Source: Ferrovibrio sp046294345
Lineage (GTDB): Bacteria > Pseudomonadota > Alphaproteobacteria > Ferrovibrionales > Ferrovibrionaceae
Reading direction: 5' to 3'
NCBI GenBank assembly: GCA_046294345.1
Contig: JBKBJT010000002.1
Location: forward strand, 1 to 64,000
Length of the DNA stretch: 64,000 bases
In this document: one piece after another, positions 9,159-18,416 of the stretch
Layout of the letters: every line of letters starts with the position of its first letter
Numbering within the stretch: the stretch's first letter is position 1
Notes under the pieces: generated by a model
Seen by the model: only the letters and a program-made list of their open reading frames with translations
Told to the model about the DNA's origin: nothing
Databases searched by the model: none
Position numbers and translations under genes: made by a program

Positions 9159-10309
9159 GTCCGCCGGTCCACGAAGCTGTGCACCAGCCGCACGGTTTCA
9201 TCGGCGCCATCCAGGCGGATGCCGGGGCCTGCCGGGCGGGGCGCGGTGAGGGCCAAATCGATGGCCTTCGCCAACCTAGCAGGTTCGAGGTCACTTTCGC
9301 GCAGCACCTGCAACAGACCGCGCTCAGCCAGCAGGTTGGCGCGCAAAGCCTGTTCGGTTTCTTCGCCGCCGGCAAAGGGCACTACCACGGCGCGCGCGCC
9401 GCTGGCCAGGGTCTCCATCACGGTATTGTAGCCGGCCTTGCTGATCGACAGCAGGCAATGGCGCAGCATGCCGGAGAAATCGGGCCGCACGGTTTCGATG
9501 ATGACGCCAGCGCCCGCTTTGCGACGCAGATCATCCACCGCTTCGGGTTTTTCATGCGGGCTGACCAGGATGCGCCAGGGTTTGTCCTGCGCAGCCGATA
9601 GCGGACGCGCAGCCAGCGCGGCATGGAACAACGGCAGACCCACGGCGCCGCCGCCGGCGGAAACCAGCACTTCGCCCTTGCCGGCATCGGTCTGCGGGAT
9701 GGTATGGCGCTCGACGATATAGCCGGTGTAATGCAGCCGGTCAGCGATGCGCTCTGCCAGCGGGAAGGTCTTCTCAAACGGCACGAAGGCCGGATCGCCG
9801 TGGATCAGCGCGGCATCGTAGTAATCCTGCAGCCAGGCGATGCTGTCGAGGTCGCGTTCGGGCTTGGTGCGGTCGACCAGGATGTCGCGCACCGAACAGA
9901 ACACGGCGGGCCGCTTCGGCAGGGCCTTGGCATGGGCCAGCAGCGGCAGCAATTCAAACCGCATCGGACGGCGGCCAAAGGGAAAAAGCTCGGTCAGCAG
10001 CGCGTCTGGAGCGAAACCGTCGAAGATGTCCTGCAGTTTCCGGATGCGCATGGCGCGCCAGTCGTCAGTGATCGGCGTGCCGGATTCATCCAGTAGGATG
10101 CGGAAACTGGCATCTTTGGCGCGCGTAGGCGGCAGTTGTTCGAAACGAACGCCTTCCAGGCCATGCAGGGTGGGATCGGGCATGCCGCCGGAGACCAGCA
10201 GGGTGTTCCAGCCATGACGCGCGAAAGCCCGCGCAATAGCGGCCACGCGATGCAGGTGCCCGACCCCCAGCAGATGCTGCACATAGATCATCACGCGCGG
10301 CGTGGTCAT
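9155..10309 (-). CDS. MurG-like (GT-B) glycosyltransferase
   Basis: 384 residues of a GT-B enzyme. The N-terminus carries HLLGVGHLHRVAAIARAF, the GHxxR-type acceptor-side loop seen in family-28-like enzymes. The C-terminal half carries the nucleotide-sugar-binding part (LLSISKAGYNTVMETLASGARAVVVPF) that parallels GGxxT/E loops in MurG. It resembles the glycosyltransferase at 13315-14538 in overall plan, so the operon contains two enzymes of this type. Donor and acceptor are unknown. It overlaps both neighbours by four bases. Confidence 0.8.
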   Translation of the reverse strand: MTTPRVMIYVQHLLGVGHLHRVAAIARAFARHGWNTLLVSGGMPDPTLHGLEGVRFEQLPPTRAKDASFRILLDESGTPITDDWRAMRIRKLQDIFDGFAPDALLTELFPFGRRPMRFELLPLLAHAKALPKRPAVFCSVRDILVDRTKPERDLDSIAWLQDYYDAALIHGDPAFVPFEKTFPLAERIADRLHYTGYIVERHTIPQTDAGKGEVLVSAGGGAVGLPLFHAALAARPLSAAQDKPWRILVSPHEKPEAVDDLRRKAGAGVIIETVRPDFSGMLRHCLLSISKAGYNTVMETLASGARAVVVPFAGGEETEQALRANLLAERGLLQVLRESDLEPARLAKAIDLALTAPRPAGPGIRLDGADETVRLVHSFVDRRT

Positions 10310-10896
10310 GCTTTCGGCCCCAGCGGAATATTGGCCGCCAGCAATTCGGGCCGACCGGCATCAGTGATACGAAATTCCTGGAGGCAGCGCCAATCCAGTT
10401 TCACGGGCGGTTTGTCCAGCATCGGCCAGTCGAAGGCCAGTGCGAGGACGGCGCGGATCACGCCCTTGTGGGTCACCGCGCCGGCATCCTGTCCGGTGGC
10501 GGCCAGATTCTGCAGCCAGGGCAGCAGGCGGGCCTGAACCTGGCGCGGACTTTCGCCGCCGGGCGGTTGCAGGTCGAGGCCGCGGTCTTCATTCGCCGCG
10601 AAGGTCGGGCCATGCGTGGCCTGCAATTCCGCGATGGTGTGGCCTTCATAGTCGCCCCAGTCCATCTCGATCAGGGCCGGTTCGATAACGGGCTGCAGCC
10701 CCAGCGCCGCCGCCGTCTGGCGCGCACGCTGCAGCGGGCTGCAATACCAGGTGCGCGATCCGTAAGCCTGGGGCAGGTGGCGACCGACGAATTGTGCCTG
10801 GCCGGTTGCGGATAGCGGGATATCCGTGCGGCCCTGCAGCCGGCCAGCCGCATTCCATTCCGTTGCGCCATGGCGCAGTAGGGCAAGGCGGATCAT
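10306..10896 (-). CDS. histidine phosphatase family protein
   Basis: 196 residues of the phosphoglycerate-mutase-like histidine phosphatase superfamily. The phospho-acceptor motif LLRHGATEWN begins at residue 6, with the nucleophile His9, and EMDWGDYEG supplies the acid. A second catalytic His is in the AVTHKGVIRAVL segment. Such enzymes remove phosphate from sugars, cobalamin intermediates or proteins. Among glycosyltransferases the likely substrate is a phosphorylated sugar, which is inference. Four-base overlaps on both sides place it firmly in the operon. Confidence 0.88.
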   Translation of the reverse strand: MIRLALLRHGATEWNAAGRLQGRTDIPLSATGQAQFVGRHLPQAYGSRTWYCSPLQRARQTAAALGLQPVIEPALIEMDWGDYEGHTIAELQATHGPTFAANEDRGLDLQPPGGESPRQVQARLLPWLQNLAATGQDAGAVTHKGVIRAVLALAFDWPMLDKPPVKLDWRCLQEFRITDAGRPELLAANIPLGPKA

Positions 10897-12032
10897 GCCG
10901 GCAGCCCCAGCCCGGTAAAAATATCCTGCAATCGCCGCTGCGCCGCCGCCATCGAAAGTTGCGTCCCGACATGCTGGATCGCGGCACCGGTCATGCTGCG
11001 GCGCTGGGCGGCATCGCCCAGCAGGTTGCGCAACGCGGCAGCCAGGCTTGCGGGTTTGTCGTCGGCCGTCAGCCAGCCCGTTTCGCCATGTCGCACAATG
11101 TCCGGCACCCCGCGCGTGTTGACCGACAGCACCGGCAGACCGGTGGCCTGCGCTTCGAGCAGGGCCATGCCATAGGCTTCGTTGATGGCGGGCCAGACAT
11201 AGAGGTCGCAGGCCGCGTAAAGCCCGGGCAATTCGCCGCCTTCAAGCTGGCCGGCAAAACGAACGCGATCCGCGGCGAAGGCAAAGGCCTGTTCGACCGA
11301 GCCGCGTTCCGGCCCATCGCCCACCAGCAGAAGCTGCCAGTCCGTATCGATCGCCAAAGCCAGCATCTCGGCCAGGCGCAGGAACGAGGCCAGTTTGTCT
11401 CCGGCCCGCATCATGCCCACGGCGAGCAGCCATGGTTGTCCTGGTGCCAGTCCGAAGCGTTGCGTAGCCGCGGCGCGATGCTGATCGCGTCGGATTGCGG
11501 CGTCGGCAAAGGGCTGAGGATCGAGGAAAGGCGGGAAGGCATGCACTTTCCCGGCGCCGGCAAAGGCGGAGAGGCAAATTCCGTCCAAAGCGGTGATCGG
11601 CAGCAGGGCATCGGCGGCACGGATGGCGCGGGCGGCCTGGGCATAACCGGCCGCCCAGGGGCCGTTCTCGCGTTTCGGCGCCACCGACGGTTCGGCGATC
11701 ACATAAGGTAGACGATAGCGTTGCTTCAGCGCCGGCCCCAGATAATCGGCGGCCTTGTGATAGACATGATAGGTGAACAGCAGGTCGGGTCGCGTTGCCG
11801 GATCGCTCTGCCATGCCGTGCCCAGGTGTTCAACCTCGCGTGCGGCGGCCATGGCCGTGTCGGCTTCCCGCGCTGTATCACCATCACGGTTATAGCTGCG
11901 CAGGGTCGACAGGATCTCCACCTGATGGCCAAGATCGCGCAACAGTTGCATGAACAGTCGCGCCATCCGGCGGTCGCCGGACGGTGCTTCATGGTCCGGC
12001 GGCTTCAGGGGGGCATAAAATCCGATCCGCAT
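10893..12032 (-). CDS. glycosyltransferase family 4 protein
   Basis: About 379 residues of a GT-B, GT4-type enzyme. The N-terminus reads MRIGFYAPLKPPDHEAPSGDRRM, and the C-terminal donor-binding region has PAINEAYGMALLEAQATGLPV (E-x7-E motif). I chose ATG 12032, preceded by GAGGCAA; an in-frame TTG at 12050 overlaps the upstream stop and would add six residues. The spacing of GDRR near the N-terminus and the remote glycan context fit transfer of a hexose to a lipid-linked or surface glycan. The exact sugar is not visible. Confidence 0.83.
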   Translation of the reverse strand: MRIGFYAPLKPPDHEAPSGDRRMARLFMQLLRDLGHQVEILSTLRSYNRDGDTAREADTAMAAAREVEHLGTAWQSDPATRPDLLFTYHVYHKAADYLGPALKQRYRLPYVIAEPSVAPKRENGPWAAGYAQAARAIRAADALLPITALDGICLSAFAGAGKVHAFPPFLDPQPFADAAIRRDQHRAAATQRFGLAPGQPWLLAVGMMRAGDKLASFLRLAEMLALAIDTDWQLLLVGDGPERGSVEQAFAFAADRVRFAGQLEGGELPGLYAACDLYVWPAINEAYGMALLEAQATGLPVLSVNTRGVPDIVRHGETGWLTADDKPASLAAALRNLLGDAAQRRSMTGAAIQHVGTQLSMAAAQRRLQDIFTGLGLPA

Positions 12033-12046
12033 CGGGTTGCCTCGAC

Positions 12047-13285
12047 TCAAGAGGCCAGGCCAAAGCGGCGGGCCAGGGCGTCAATGCCGGCCGTCATCCC
12101 GAAATTCTGGCGGACACGCTGAGCCCCGGCCTGCCCCAGCCTGGCGCGCAGGGCCGGGTCAACAATCAGGTGATTGAGTGCCACGGTCAGTGCACCGGCA
12201 TCGTCAGGCGGAACCAGCAGCCCGGTCTCCCCGTCGATGATCAGCTCAGGAATGGCCGAGATGGCGCTGGCGGCACAGGACAGGGCCTGGCTCTGCGCTT
12301 CCATCAACACGTTCGGCAGGCCATCCATGTCGCCGTCGCGATCGCGGCGGCTGGCCAGCGCAAAGATGTCGGCCTCACGATAGGCGGCTATCACATCGTC
12401 CTGCGCCTGCGCGCCACGCCAAGTGATCCGCCCAGCGATGCCCAGCTTTTCCGCCTGCGCTTTTAGGCCCAGCAACAGAGGGCCGCCGCCGATATGGGTA
12501 AAATGCCAGTACAGGTCGCTCGGCAACTCGGCGAGGGCCGCCAACAGGATGTCGAAACCTTTCTTCTCTACCGCACGGCCAACCGAGATCAGGCGCACGG
12601 GATCGCCCGGATCCCGGCCATCGCGCGGCGGGCGCCATGCCGGCGGCTCGGGGAAGCGCGAAAAATCGATGCCGTGATAAACCAGCGACACCTTGGCCGG
12701 ATTGCTGAGCGCCGAAAGATGCGTCACGTTATGGGCCGTGCAGGTGACGGCCCAGTGGCAGTCGCGCAGTTTTTCGCGCTTTTCCCATTCCGGCGTGATC
12801 CAGATGTCGCGCGCATGGGCAGAGGTTGACCAGGGCAGACCGAGCATCATGGCGGCATACCGCGTCACCGAACCCGGTGTGTGGATGAAGTGCGCATGCA
12901 GGTGGCGGTATCGCGTAGGCAGTTCGGCGGCCAGCACCATAGCCTGGCCAAACCGACGGATGCGGTTCGGCGTGCGGTCGCGTTTCAGGTCGCGCCACCA
13001 TTGGGCCAGCGCTGCGCGATAACCGGGTAGGCGCCGGCTTTGCCACCAGCCGCGCATCACACGCATCGGTTCCTGGTACAGATATTCCGGTAGATAGAGC
13101 AGCGGCGCCCTGATCAGGCCATGCACGGCATGACGTTTGGTGTCGGTGGGATGGCGCAGGGAAACGATCATGATATCCAGTCCGCGCGCTTCCAGCGCGG
13201 CGATTTCCTGGGCGATGAAGGTTTCGGACAGGCGCGGATAGCCTTTCAGGATGAAGGCGACTGAATGAGGCGGGGACTCGGACAT
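12047..13285 (-). CDS. glycosyltransferase family 4 protein
   Basis: 412-residue GT4-type enzyme. It starts with VAFILKGYPRLSETFIAQEI, the SETF loop typical of exopolysaccharide glycosyltransferases, has HAHFIHTPGSVTRY in the middle, and carries the donor site with DMDGLPNVLMEAQSQAL (E-x7-E region) near residue 320. It begins 29 bases after the stop of the first gene in the operon. The neighbouring enzymes indicate a short pathway building a branched or repeating glycan; the product is unknown. Confidence 0.86.
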   Translation of the reverse strand: MSESPPHSVAFILKGYPRLSETFIAQEIAALEARGLDIMIVSLRHPTDTKRHAVHGLIRAPLLYLPEYLYQEPMRVMRGWWQSRRLPGYRAALAQWWRDLKRDRTPNRIRRFGQAMVLAAELPTRYRHLHAHFIHTPGSVTRYAAMMLGLPWSTSAHARDIWITPEWEKREKLRDCHWAVTCTAHNVTHLSALSNPAKVSLVYHGIDFSRFPEPPAWRPPRDGRDPGDPVRLISVGRAVEKKGFDILLAALAELPSDLYWHFTHIGGGPLLLGLKAQAEKLGIAGRITWRGAQAQDDVIAAYREADIFALASRRDRDGDMDGLPNVLMEAQSQALSCAASAISAIPELIIDGETGLLVPPDDAGALTVALNHLIVDPALRARLGQAGAQRVRQNFGMTAGIDALARRFGLAS

Positions 13286-13314
13286 GGACTATTGGAAACT
13301 GACTGTCGCGCGGA

Positions 13315-14538
13315 TCAGCCGCGCAGGCCGACCACGTTTGAGGCGACTGCCGGAGACGGCCGCAGCCAGGGCTGTACAAGGCGGTCCAGATTGTCCAGGC
13401 CCTCGAGCAGGCCGGGAATGACGATTTCGGATGGCTGCGGCTGGCGGGGCAGGTTGCGCAGGGCATTCGCCATCACGGCGGGGTCGTAGACGCCGTCATC
13501 CTCCAGCATGCGCACCAGCCCAAGCTGCTGCGCGCGATTGGCGCGAATGAACTGTTCCATGCGCGGGCGTTTGCGGGGCACGATAATGGCCCGCTTGTCG
13601 AGCGTGAGTATCTCACAGAAGGTATTGTAGCCGCCCATCGCCAGAACGCCGACGGCATTCTGCACCAGATGCTCCATATGGGCATCGAAGGTGATGGCTT
13701 CCACACGCGGCAGCTTGGCCACCCGGCCAAGGAAATCGGCGCGGCGTTCGCGCTGCATGAAAGGCCCCAGAACGATCAGCGCCGGATAGGGCAGCATCTC
13801 GTTGCTTTCATAGGCGCGCAGGACCCATTCGATCAGGCCTTCGCCATCGCCGCCACCACCCGGCGTGACCAGCAGGAAGGGCCGCTGGGTGATTTCCGGC
13901 AGCTGATGCTCGGGCGAGGCCTCCGGCGAGAATCGCGGCAGATAACCTGTGTAGACCACTTTGCGGCGCACCCGCTCGGGCAGAGCGATACCTTCCAGGG
14001 GATCGCAGAATTGCGGCAGGCCATAGACCCAGATCTGGTCGAACAGGGATTTCAGCGCCGGCATGACGTTCTTGCGTTCCCATTCCGGCGCCAGGGCGCT
14101 GGGCTCGTCCATCACGTCGCGCAGGCCAAGCACAAGGCGGGTGCCGCCGGCCTTGAGCATTTTCATGGTTTCCAGGGCTTCACCGCGCAGGCCCAGCGGT
14201 TCCTTGTCGACGATGAAGATGTCGGGATCGAAGACCTTGGCCGTATGCTGGATGATCTCGGCCCTGATTTTCAGGGTCTCCTCGATATCCATCGGGAGGT
14301 TCAGCGAGGTGTATTGCCCGTCGCGCAGCTTGATCACGCCTGGAATGCGGACGAAATCGACCCGGCTGCGAAAATCGAAGCTGCCGATAATCGGCGAACC
14401 CGACAGGATCAGCACGGACATGTCCTTGTGCCGTTCGACCAGGGCATGGGCAATGGTTCGGCATCGGCGCAAATGGCCGAGGCCGAAGGTGTCGTGGCTG
14501 TAGATCAGCACGCGGGTGCCGTCGCTGCGCGAAACCAT
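13315..14538 (-). CDS. MurG-like (GT-B) glycosyltransferase, first gene of the long operon
   Basis: 407 residues from ATG 14538, which is preceded by GGGGGA; the frame is open to 14607 without a good start. Family-28-like features are the N-terminal SHDTFGLGHLRRCRTIAHAL loop, the glycine-rich LLVTPGGGGDGEG, and the C-terminal GVLAMGGYNTFCEILTL donor-site motif followed by a PRKRPRMEQ loop. The GHLRR motif parallels GHLHR in the enzyme at 9155-10309. It is the promoter-proximal gene of a run of leftward genes reaching 1823. Confidence 0.82.
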   Translation of the reverse strand: MVSRSDGTRVLIYSHDTFGLGHLRRCRTIAHALVERHKDMSVLILSGSPIIGSFDFRSRVDFVRIPGVIKLRDGQYTSLNLPMDIEETLKIRAEIIQHTAKVFDPDIFIVDKEPLGLRGEALETMKMLKAGGTRLVLGLRDVMDEPSALAPEWERKNVMPALKSLFDQIWVYGLPQFCDPLEGIALPERVRRKVVYTGYLPRFSPEASPEHQLPEITQRPFLLVTPGGGGDGEGLIEWVLRAYESNEMLPYPALIVLGPFMQRERRADFLGRVAKLPRVEAITFDAHMEHLVQNAVGVLAMGGYNTFCEILTLDKRAIIVPRKRPRMEQFIRANRAQQLGLVRMLEDDGVYDPAVMANALRNLPRQPQPSEIVIPGLLEGLDNLDRLVQPWLRPSPAVASNVVGLRG

Positions 14539-14710
14539 GCCTGATCCCCCTCCCCCGATGGGAGCTGTGATGCCGGGACTATGGCATAGGCCCGCAGGGC
14601 AGGCCAAGGCCCTGAGCTGATAGTGATTCTTAGCCCGTTCCCGTTCCGTCTCGGCGATTGGCGCGCCGCCGGGGATCGGCTAAGGTCTGGCCGGGCTCGG
14701 AGAAAGTTCC

Positions 14711-17365
14711 GTGGACAAGAACCTCTACAGTTTCATCCTTAAATACAGTCTGAAGCAGCAGGTCATCATCACCGTCCTGTCGGTGGTTTCGTTCTTTCCG
14801 TATTATTACTACCTCAGCATGCCCAAGACGATCGTCAACCAGGGCATCGAAGGGAAAGGCGTCAGCTTTCCGATCGATGTCCTCGGGCTGGGCCTGCTGC
14901 AACTCGATCATCCCCATTATCTGCTCCTGCTCTGTGTCGGCTTTCTGGGGCTCGTGATCGTCCAGCAATGCTTCAAATACGCCATCAACTATTTCCAGGG
15001 TGTGGCAGGCGAACGCATGCTGCGGCGCCTGCGTTACGAACTTTACGCCCGCATCCTGCGTTTTCCGCTGCCAACCTTTCGGCGCACCAGCCAGGGCGAA
15101 ATCATCCCGATGGTGATTGCCGAGGTGGAGCCGATCGGCGGCTTCATCGGCGAGAGTTTCGCGCTGCCGATCTTCCAGGGTGGCATGCTGCTGGTGATTT
15201 TCACCTTTTTGGTGATCCAGAATCCTCTGATGGCAGTGGCGGCCGTGTCGCTCTATCCGATCCAGTTCTATTTCGTGCCGAGGATGCAGGCCAAGGTGCG
15301 TGCCCTGGGCCGCGAGCGCATCAAGAACCAGCGCCGATTGTCGGATCGCATCGGCGAGACAATCAGCGGCATTCCTGAACTGCACACCCATGACGCGGCC
15401 CATCCCATGCTGGCGGAGTTCACGCGCCGCCTGAGCATCAGCTACTGGATTCGCGTGGAAATATTCCAGCGCAAGTTCATGATCAAGTTTCTGAATAACT
15501 TCATTCAGCAGCTTGGTCCGTTCTTTTTCTACGCGATCGGCGGCTACCTCACCATCCAGGGGCATATGGATGTGGGTACGGTGATCGCGGCGGTGAATGC
15601 GCACAAGGAAATGGGCGCGCCTTGGAAGGAGCTGCTGAATCATTATCAGACCCGTGAGGATGTTAAGCAGAAATACGAGCAGGTAATCAGCCAATTCGAG
15701 CCTGACGGTCTGCGCGGCGAAGACGATCAGAATATCGAGCCGGCCGAGCCGGTTTCGCTTGCCGGGCCTGTCGCCATATCCGGTGTGGTTCTGAGCGATG
15801 ACCAGGACCAGCCGGTCCTGGAGAACCTGACGCTCAGCCTACCCTGGCCGTCGCGGGTGGCCGTTGTAGGCGACCACGGCCGGGACGAGATGCTGCAACT
15901 TCTCGCGCGGATGATCGCACCGGGCCGCGGCAAGATACTCATCAACGACCGCAATCTGGCCGATATACCCGAAACTGTCGCCGGCCGCCGTCTCGCCTAT
16001 GTCGGCCCCTCCAGCTACATCTTCAATACCACGCTGGGCAGCAATTTGTTCCTTGGCCTGCGCCACCGGCCGATGGTTTCGCGCGAGCTTTCCGGTGCCG
16101 AGCGCTCGCGCTTTGAGCGTGAATTGGGTGAAGCGCTCGCTTCCGGCAACTCACCTTATGATCCCGACGCGGACTGGACCGATTATGCCGCGGCCGGCGC
16201 CCAAGGTCCGGACGATATCGCAGCAGTGGCAATTGCCGCCTTGCGTACCGCTGCATTCGACGAGGATGTCTATCAGATCGGCATGCGCGGCACGATCGAT
16301 CCGCAGAAAAAACCCGATGTGGCTGAGCGCGTGCTGGCTGCCCGTATGACCTTCCGCGAGAAACTCAGCAGCGGTGCGTTGGCCGATCTGGTCGAGAACT
16401 GGGATGCGAATCGCTATAACAGCAATGCCACCGTGGCCGAAAACCTGATGTTCGGCACGGCGCGTGATGCCACGTACCAAGAGGATAACCTGGCACGCGA
16501 TCCGCATGTGCTGAGCGTGCTGGATGCAGTTGGGCTGGGCCAGCGTTTCCTGCAGATCGGTTATGAAGTCGCCGGCACCATGGTCGAATTGTTCGCCGAT
16601 CTGCCGCCGGATCATGAATTCTTCCAGCAGTTCAGCTTCATTTCTTCAGACGACCTGCCTGATTACAAGGACCTGCTGCAACGTACCAAGCCGGATGCTC
16701 TGGATCAGGTCGCAGACGCGGATCGCGTGCGTCTGATGTCGTTGCCCTTCAAGCTGGTGCTGGCCCGCCATCGTCTGGGGCATTTCAACGAAGCCGAGCG
16801 GAATGCGATCCTCAAGGCGCGCAGGATATTCGCTGAGACCCTGCCGGCCGAGCGTCGCGATGCCATCGCTTTCTTCAATCCCGACCAGTTCACGGTTTCA
16901 TCCAGCATCGTCGACAACATCCTGTTCGGCCGCGTCGCGTATGGTCAGGCGCAGGCGCAGGAAAAGATCGGCCGTGTGATCGCCGATGTGGTCGAGCAGA
17001 TGCAGTTACGTGAACCGATCATCGAGGTCGGCCTGCAGTTCGAGGTCGGCATCGCCGGCGCTCGCCTGACGGCAGCGCAGCGGCAGAAGCTGGCCATCGC
17101 GCGCGCCTTGGTCAAGCGGCCGGACTGGCTGATGCTGTCGGAAGCCACCGCCACGCTGGATCCCCGCAGCCATGCCCAGGTCGTGAAAGCGGTGGTCGAG
17201 GCACGCAAGGATGCAGGACTGATCTGGTCCTTGCAGCGGGCAACGGATTGCGAGCAGTTCGATTTGGTGGTGGTGGTCGAGCACGGCCGTGTGACGCAAT
17301 GCGGGCCTTATGCCGAACTCTGCGAAAAGCATGGCCGTTTCCAGCAAATGCTGGCTCCGGCCTGA
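14711..17365 (+). CDS. atypical ABC-exporter-like protein with degenerate ATPase motifs
   Basis: 884 residues, far longer than a usual 580-600 residue half-exporter. Residues 1-330 form an exporter-type membrane domain with several helices and the LRYELYARILRFPL and QGEIIPMV coupling region. The nucleotide-binding part is odd: the Walker A position reads GDHGRDEM (near residue 387) and lacks GKS/T, the signature is LTAAQ (near 786) and Walker B is LMLSEA (near 807). Signature and Walker A are about 400 residues apart instead of about 100. The Q-loop-following motif occurs three times: TLGSNLFLG near 445, ATVAENLMFG near 575, SSIVDNILFG near 733. GTG 14711 follows GGAGAAAG. It heads a rightward cluster with a cyclic-nucleotide-binding protein 39 bases downstream. 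Transport or sensing role unknown. Confidence 0.78.
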   Translation: MDKNLYSFILKYSLKQQVIITVLSVVSFFPYYYYLSMPKTIVNQGIEGKGVSFPIDVLGLGLLQLDHPHYLLLLCVGFLGLVIVQQCFKYAINYFQGVAGERMLRRLRYELYARILRFPLPTFRRTSQGEIIPMVIAEVEPIGGFIGESFALPIFQGGMLLVIFTFLVIQNPLMAVAAVSLYPIQFYFVPRMQAKVRALGRERIKNQRRLSDRIGETISGIPELHTHDAAHPMLAEFTRRLSISYWIRVEIFQRKFMIKFLNNFIQQLGPFFFYAIGGYLTIQGHMDVGTVIAAVNAHKEMGAPWKELLNHYQTREDVKQKYEQVISQFEPDGLRGEDDQNIEPAEPVSLAGPVAISGVVLSDDQDQPVLENLTLSLPWPSRVAVVGDHGRDEMLQLLARMIAPGRGKILINDRNLADIPETVAGRRLAYVGPSSYIFNTTLGSNLFLGLRHRPMVSRELSGAERSRFERELGEALASGNSPYDPDADWTDYAAAGAQGPDDIAAVAIAALRTAAFDEDVYQIGMRGTIDPQKKPDVAERVLAARMTFREKLSSGALADLVENWDANRYNSNATVAENLMFGTARDATYQEDNLARDPHVLSVLDAVGLGQRFLQIGYEVAGTMVELFADLPPDHEFFQQFSFISSDDLPDYKDLLQRTKPDALDQVADADRVRLMSLPFKLVLARHRLGHFNEAERNAILKARRIFAETLPAERRDAIAFFNPDQFTVSSSIVDNILFGRVAYGQAQAQEKIGRVIADVVEQMQLREPIIEVGLQFEVGIAGARLTAAQRQKLAIARALVKRPDWLMLSEATATLDPRSHAQVVKAVVEARKDAGLIWSLQRATDCEQFDLVVVVEHGRVTQCGPYAELCEKHGRFQQMLAPA

Positions 17366-17404
17366 TGCCGGTCTGAACGGCGCACAGTCGATGGAGGTTT
17401 TCTC

Positions 17405-17860
17405 ATGAGCCTGAACGAGGAAGTGGAACTGCTGCGGCGTATTCCGCTGTTTGCCAAGATCGAGGCCTCCAAGCTGAAACTGCTGGCGTTCACCAGCCAG
17501 CGCCTCACCTACAAGCCAGGCGACGTGCTGTTTCGGCAGGGCGATCCAGGCGATGCTGCCTTTGTCATCATCGGCGGCGAAGCGGATATCATGGTCGATA
17601 CGCCAGGCGGGCAGTTGAAGGTGGCGCATCTCAAGCAGAATGATTTTGTCGGTGAAATCGCCATCCTCTGCGACGTGCCGCGCACGGCCACGGTCATCGC
17701 CTCGACCGAGGTCACCACGCTGCGGATCGAAAAAGACCTGTTTTTCCGACTGATTACCGATTTCCCGCAGATCGCTATTGAAATCATGCGTGTGTTGGCG
17801 CAAAGGCTGGAACGTACCACCGCCGATCTGCGCAGCCTGTCGGCTAAGTTGAAGGGTTGA
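17405..17860 (+). CDS. cyclic-nucleotide-binding-domain (Crp-like) protein without DNA-binding domain
   Basis: 151 residues that consist of one cNMP-binding domain: beta-roll RLTYKPGDVLFRQGDPGDAAF, then the phosphate-binding cassette FVGEIAILCDVPRTATV near residues 80-96, then a C-terminal helix. No helix-turn-helix follows, so it is not a Crp-type transcription factor as it stands. It lies between the atypical ABC protein and the small methyltransferase, with a good ribosome site (GGAGGTTTTCTC ATG). A regulatory subunit for the ABC protein is a reasonable inference from the tight pairing; ligand binding is not proven by sequence. Confidence 0.87.
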   Translation: MSLNEEVELLRRIPLFAKIEASKLKLLAFTSQRLTYKPGDVLFRQGDPGDAAFVIIGGEADIMVDTPGGQLKVAHLKQNDFVGEIAILCDVPRTATVIASTEVTTLRIEKDLFFRLITDFPQIAIEIMRVLAQRLERTTADLRSLSAKLKG

Positions 17861-17868
17861 ACCCAGGT

Positions 17869-18357
17869 ATGAGCCGACTTGACAGTTTTATCCGGCGCCT
17901 GCAGGCGCAGCGCGATGTTTTGAATTGGGCTATGGAAGCCATCGGCGACAAGGCAGGCTTGGTGCTGGAGATCGGGCTTGGCAACGGCCGCACCTACGAT
18001 CATCTGCGCAGCCGTCTGGGGCCGGATCGGATTTATGCTTTCGACCGTGCCAACAATGCTAACCCGCGCTCTTATCCGCCGGCGGATCGTCTGATCCTGG
18101 GCGAGTTCGCCGAGACCCTGCCGGCTTTTGCTACGACCCATCGAGAAGGGGCAATCCTGGCCCATAGCGATGCCGGCCTGGGCGATCCGGAAGCAAACGC
18201 CCGCCAGATAATCATGTTGGCGAATGTATTGCCATCCCTGCTTGCCCCGGGTGGCATGTTGTTCAGTGACCAGAAGATGGATCACCCGGCCCTGTTGCCG
18301 CAACCTATGCCGGTGCCAATTCCGCCCGACCGCTACTTCATGTATATAAGGACCTGA
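17869..18357 (+). CDS. small class I SAM-dependent methyltransferase
   Basis: About 162 residues starting at ATG 17869; a TTG at 17857 overlapping the upstream stop is an alternative. Motif I is LVLEIGLGNGRTYDHLR near residues 30-45, and AFDRANN is the acidic post-II segment; the C-terminus is shorter than in most methyltransferases. It follows the cNMP-binding gene directly and precedes the FAD protein by about 60 bases, suggesting a four-gene unit. Substrate unknown. Confidence 0.75.
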   Translation: MSRLDSFIRRLQAQRDVLNWAMEAIGDKAGLVLEIGLGNGRTYDHLRSRLGPDRIYAFDRANNANPRSYPPADRLILGEFAETLPAFATTHREGAILAHSDAGLGDPEANARQIIMLANVLPSLLAPGGMLFSDQKMDHPALLPQPMPVPIPPDRYFMYIRT

Positions 18358-18416
18358 CGGGAGGCTGCGAATCTCCCGCCCAAGCAATGGGGCCAACAAC
18401 AGGCAAGCGGGGGATC

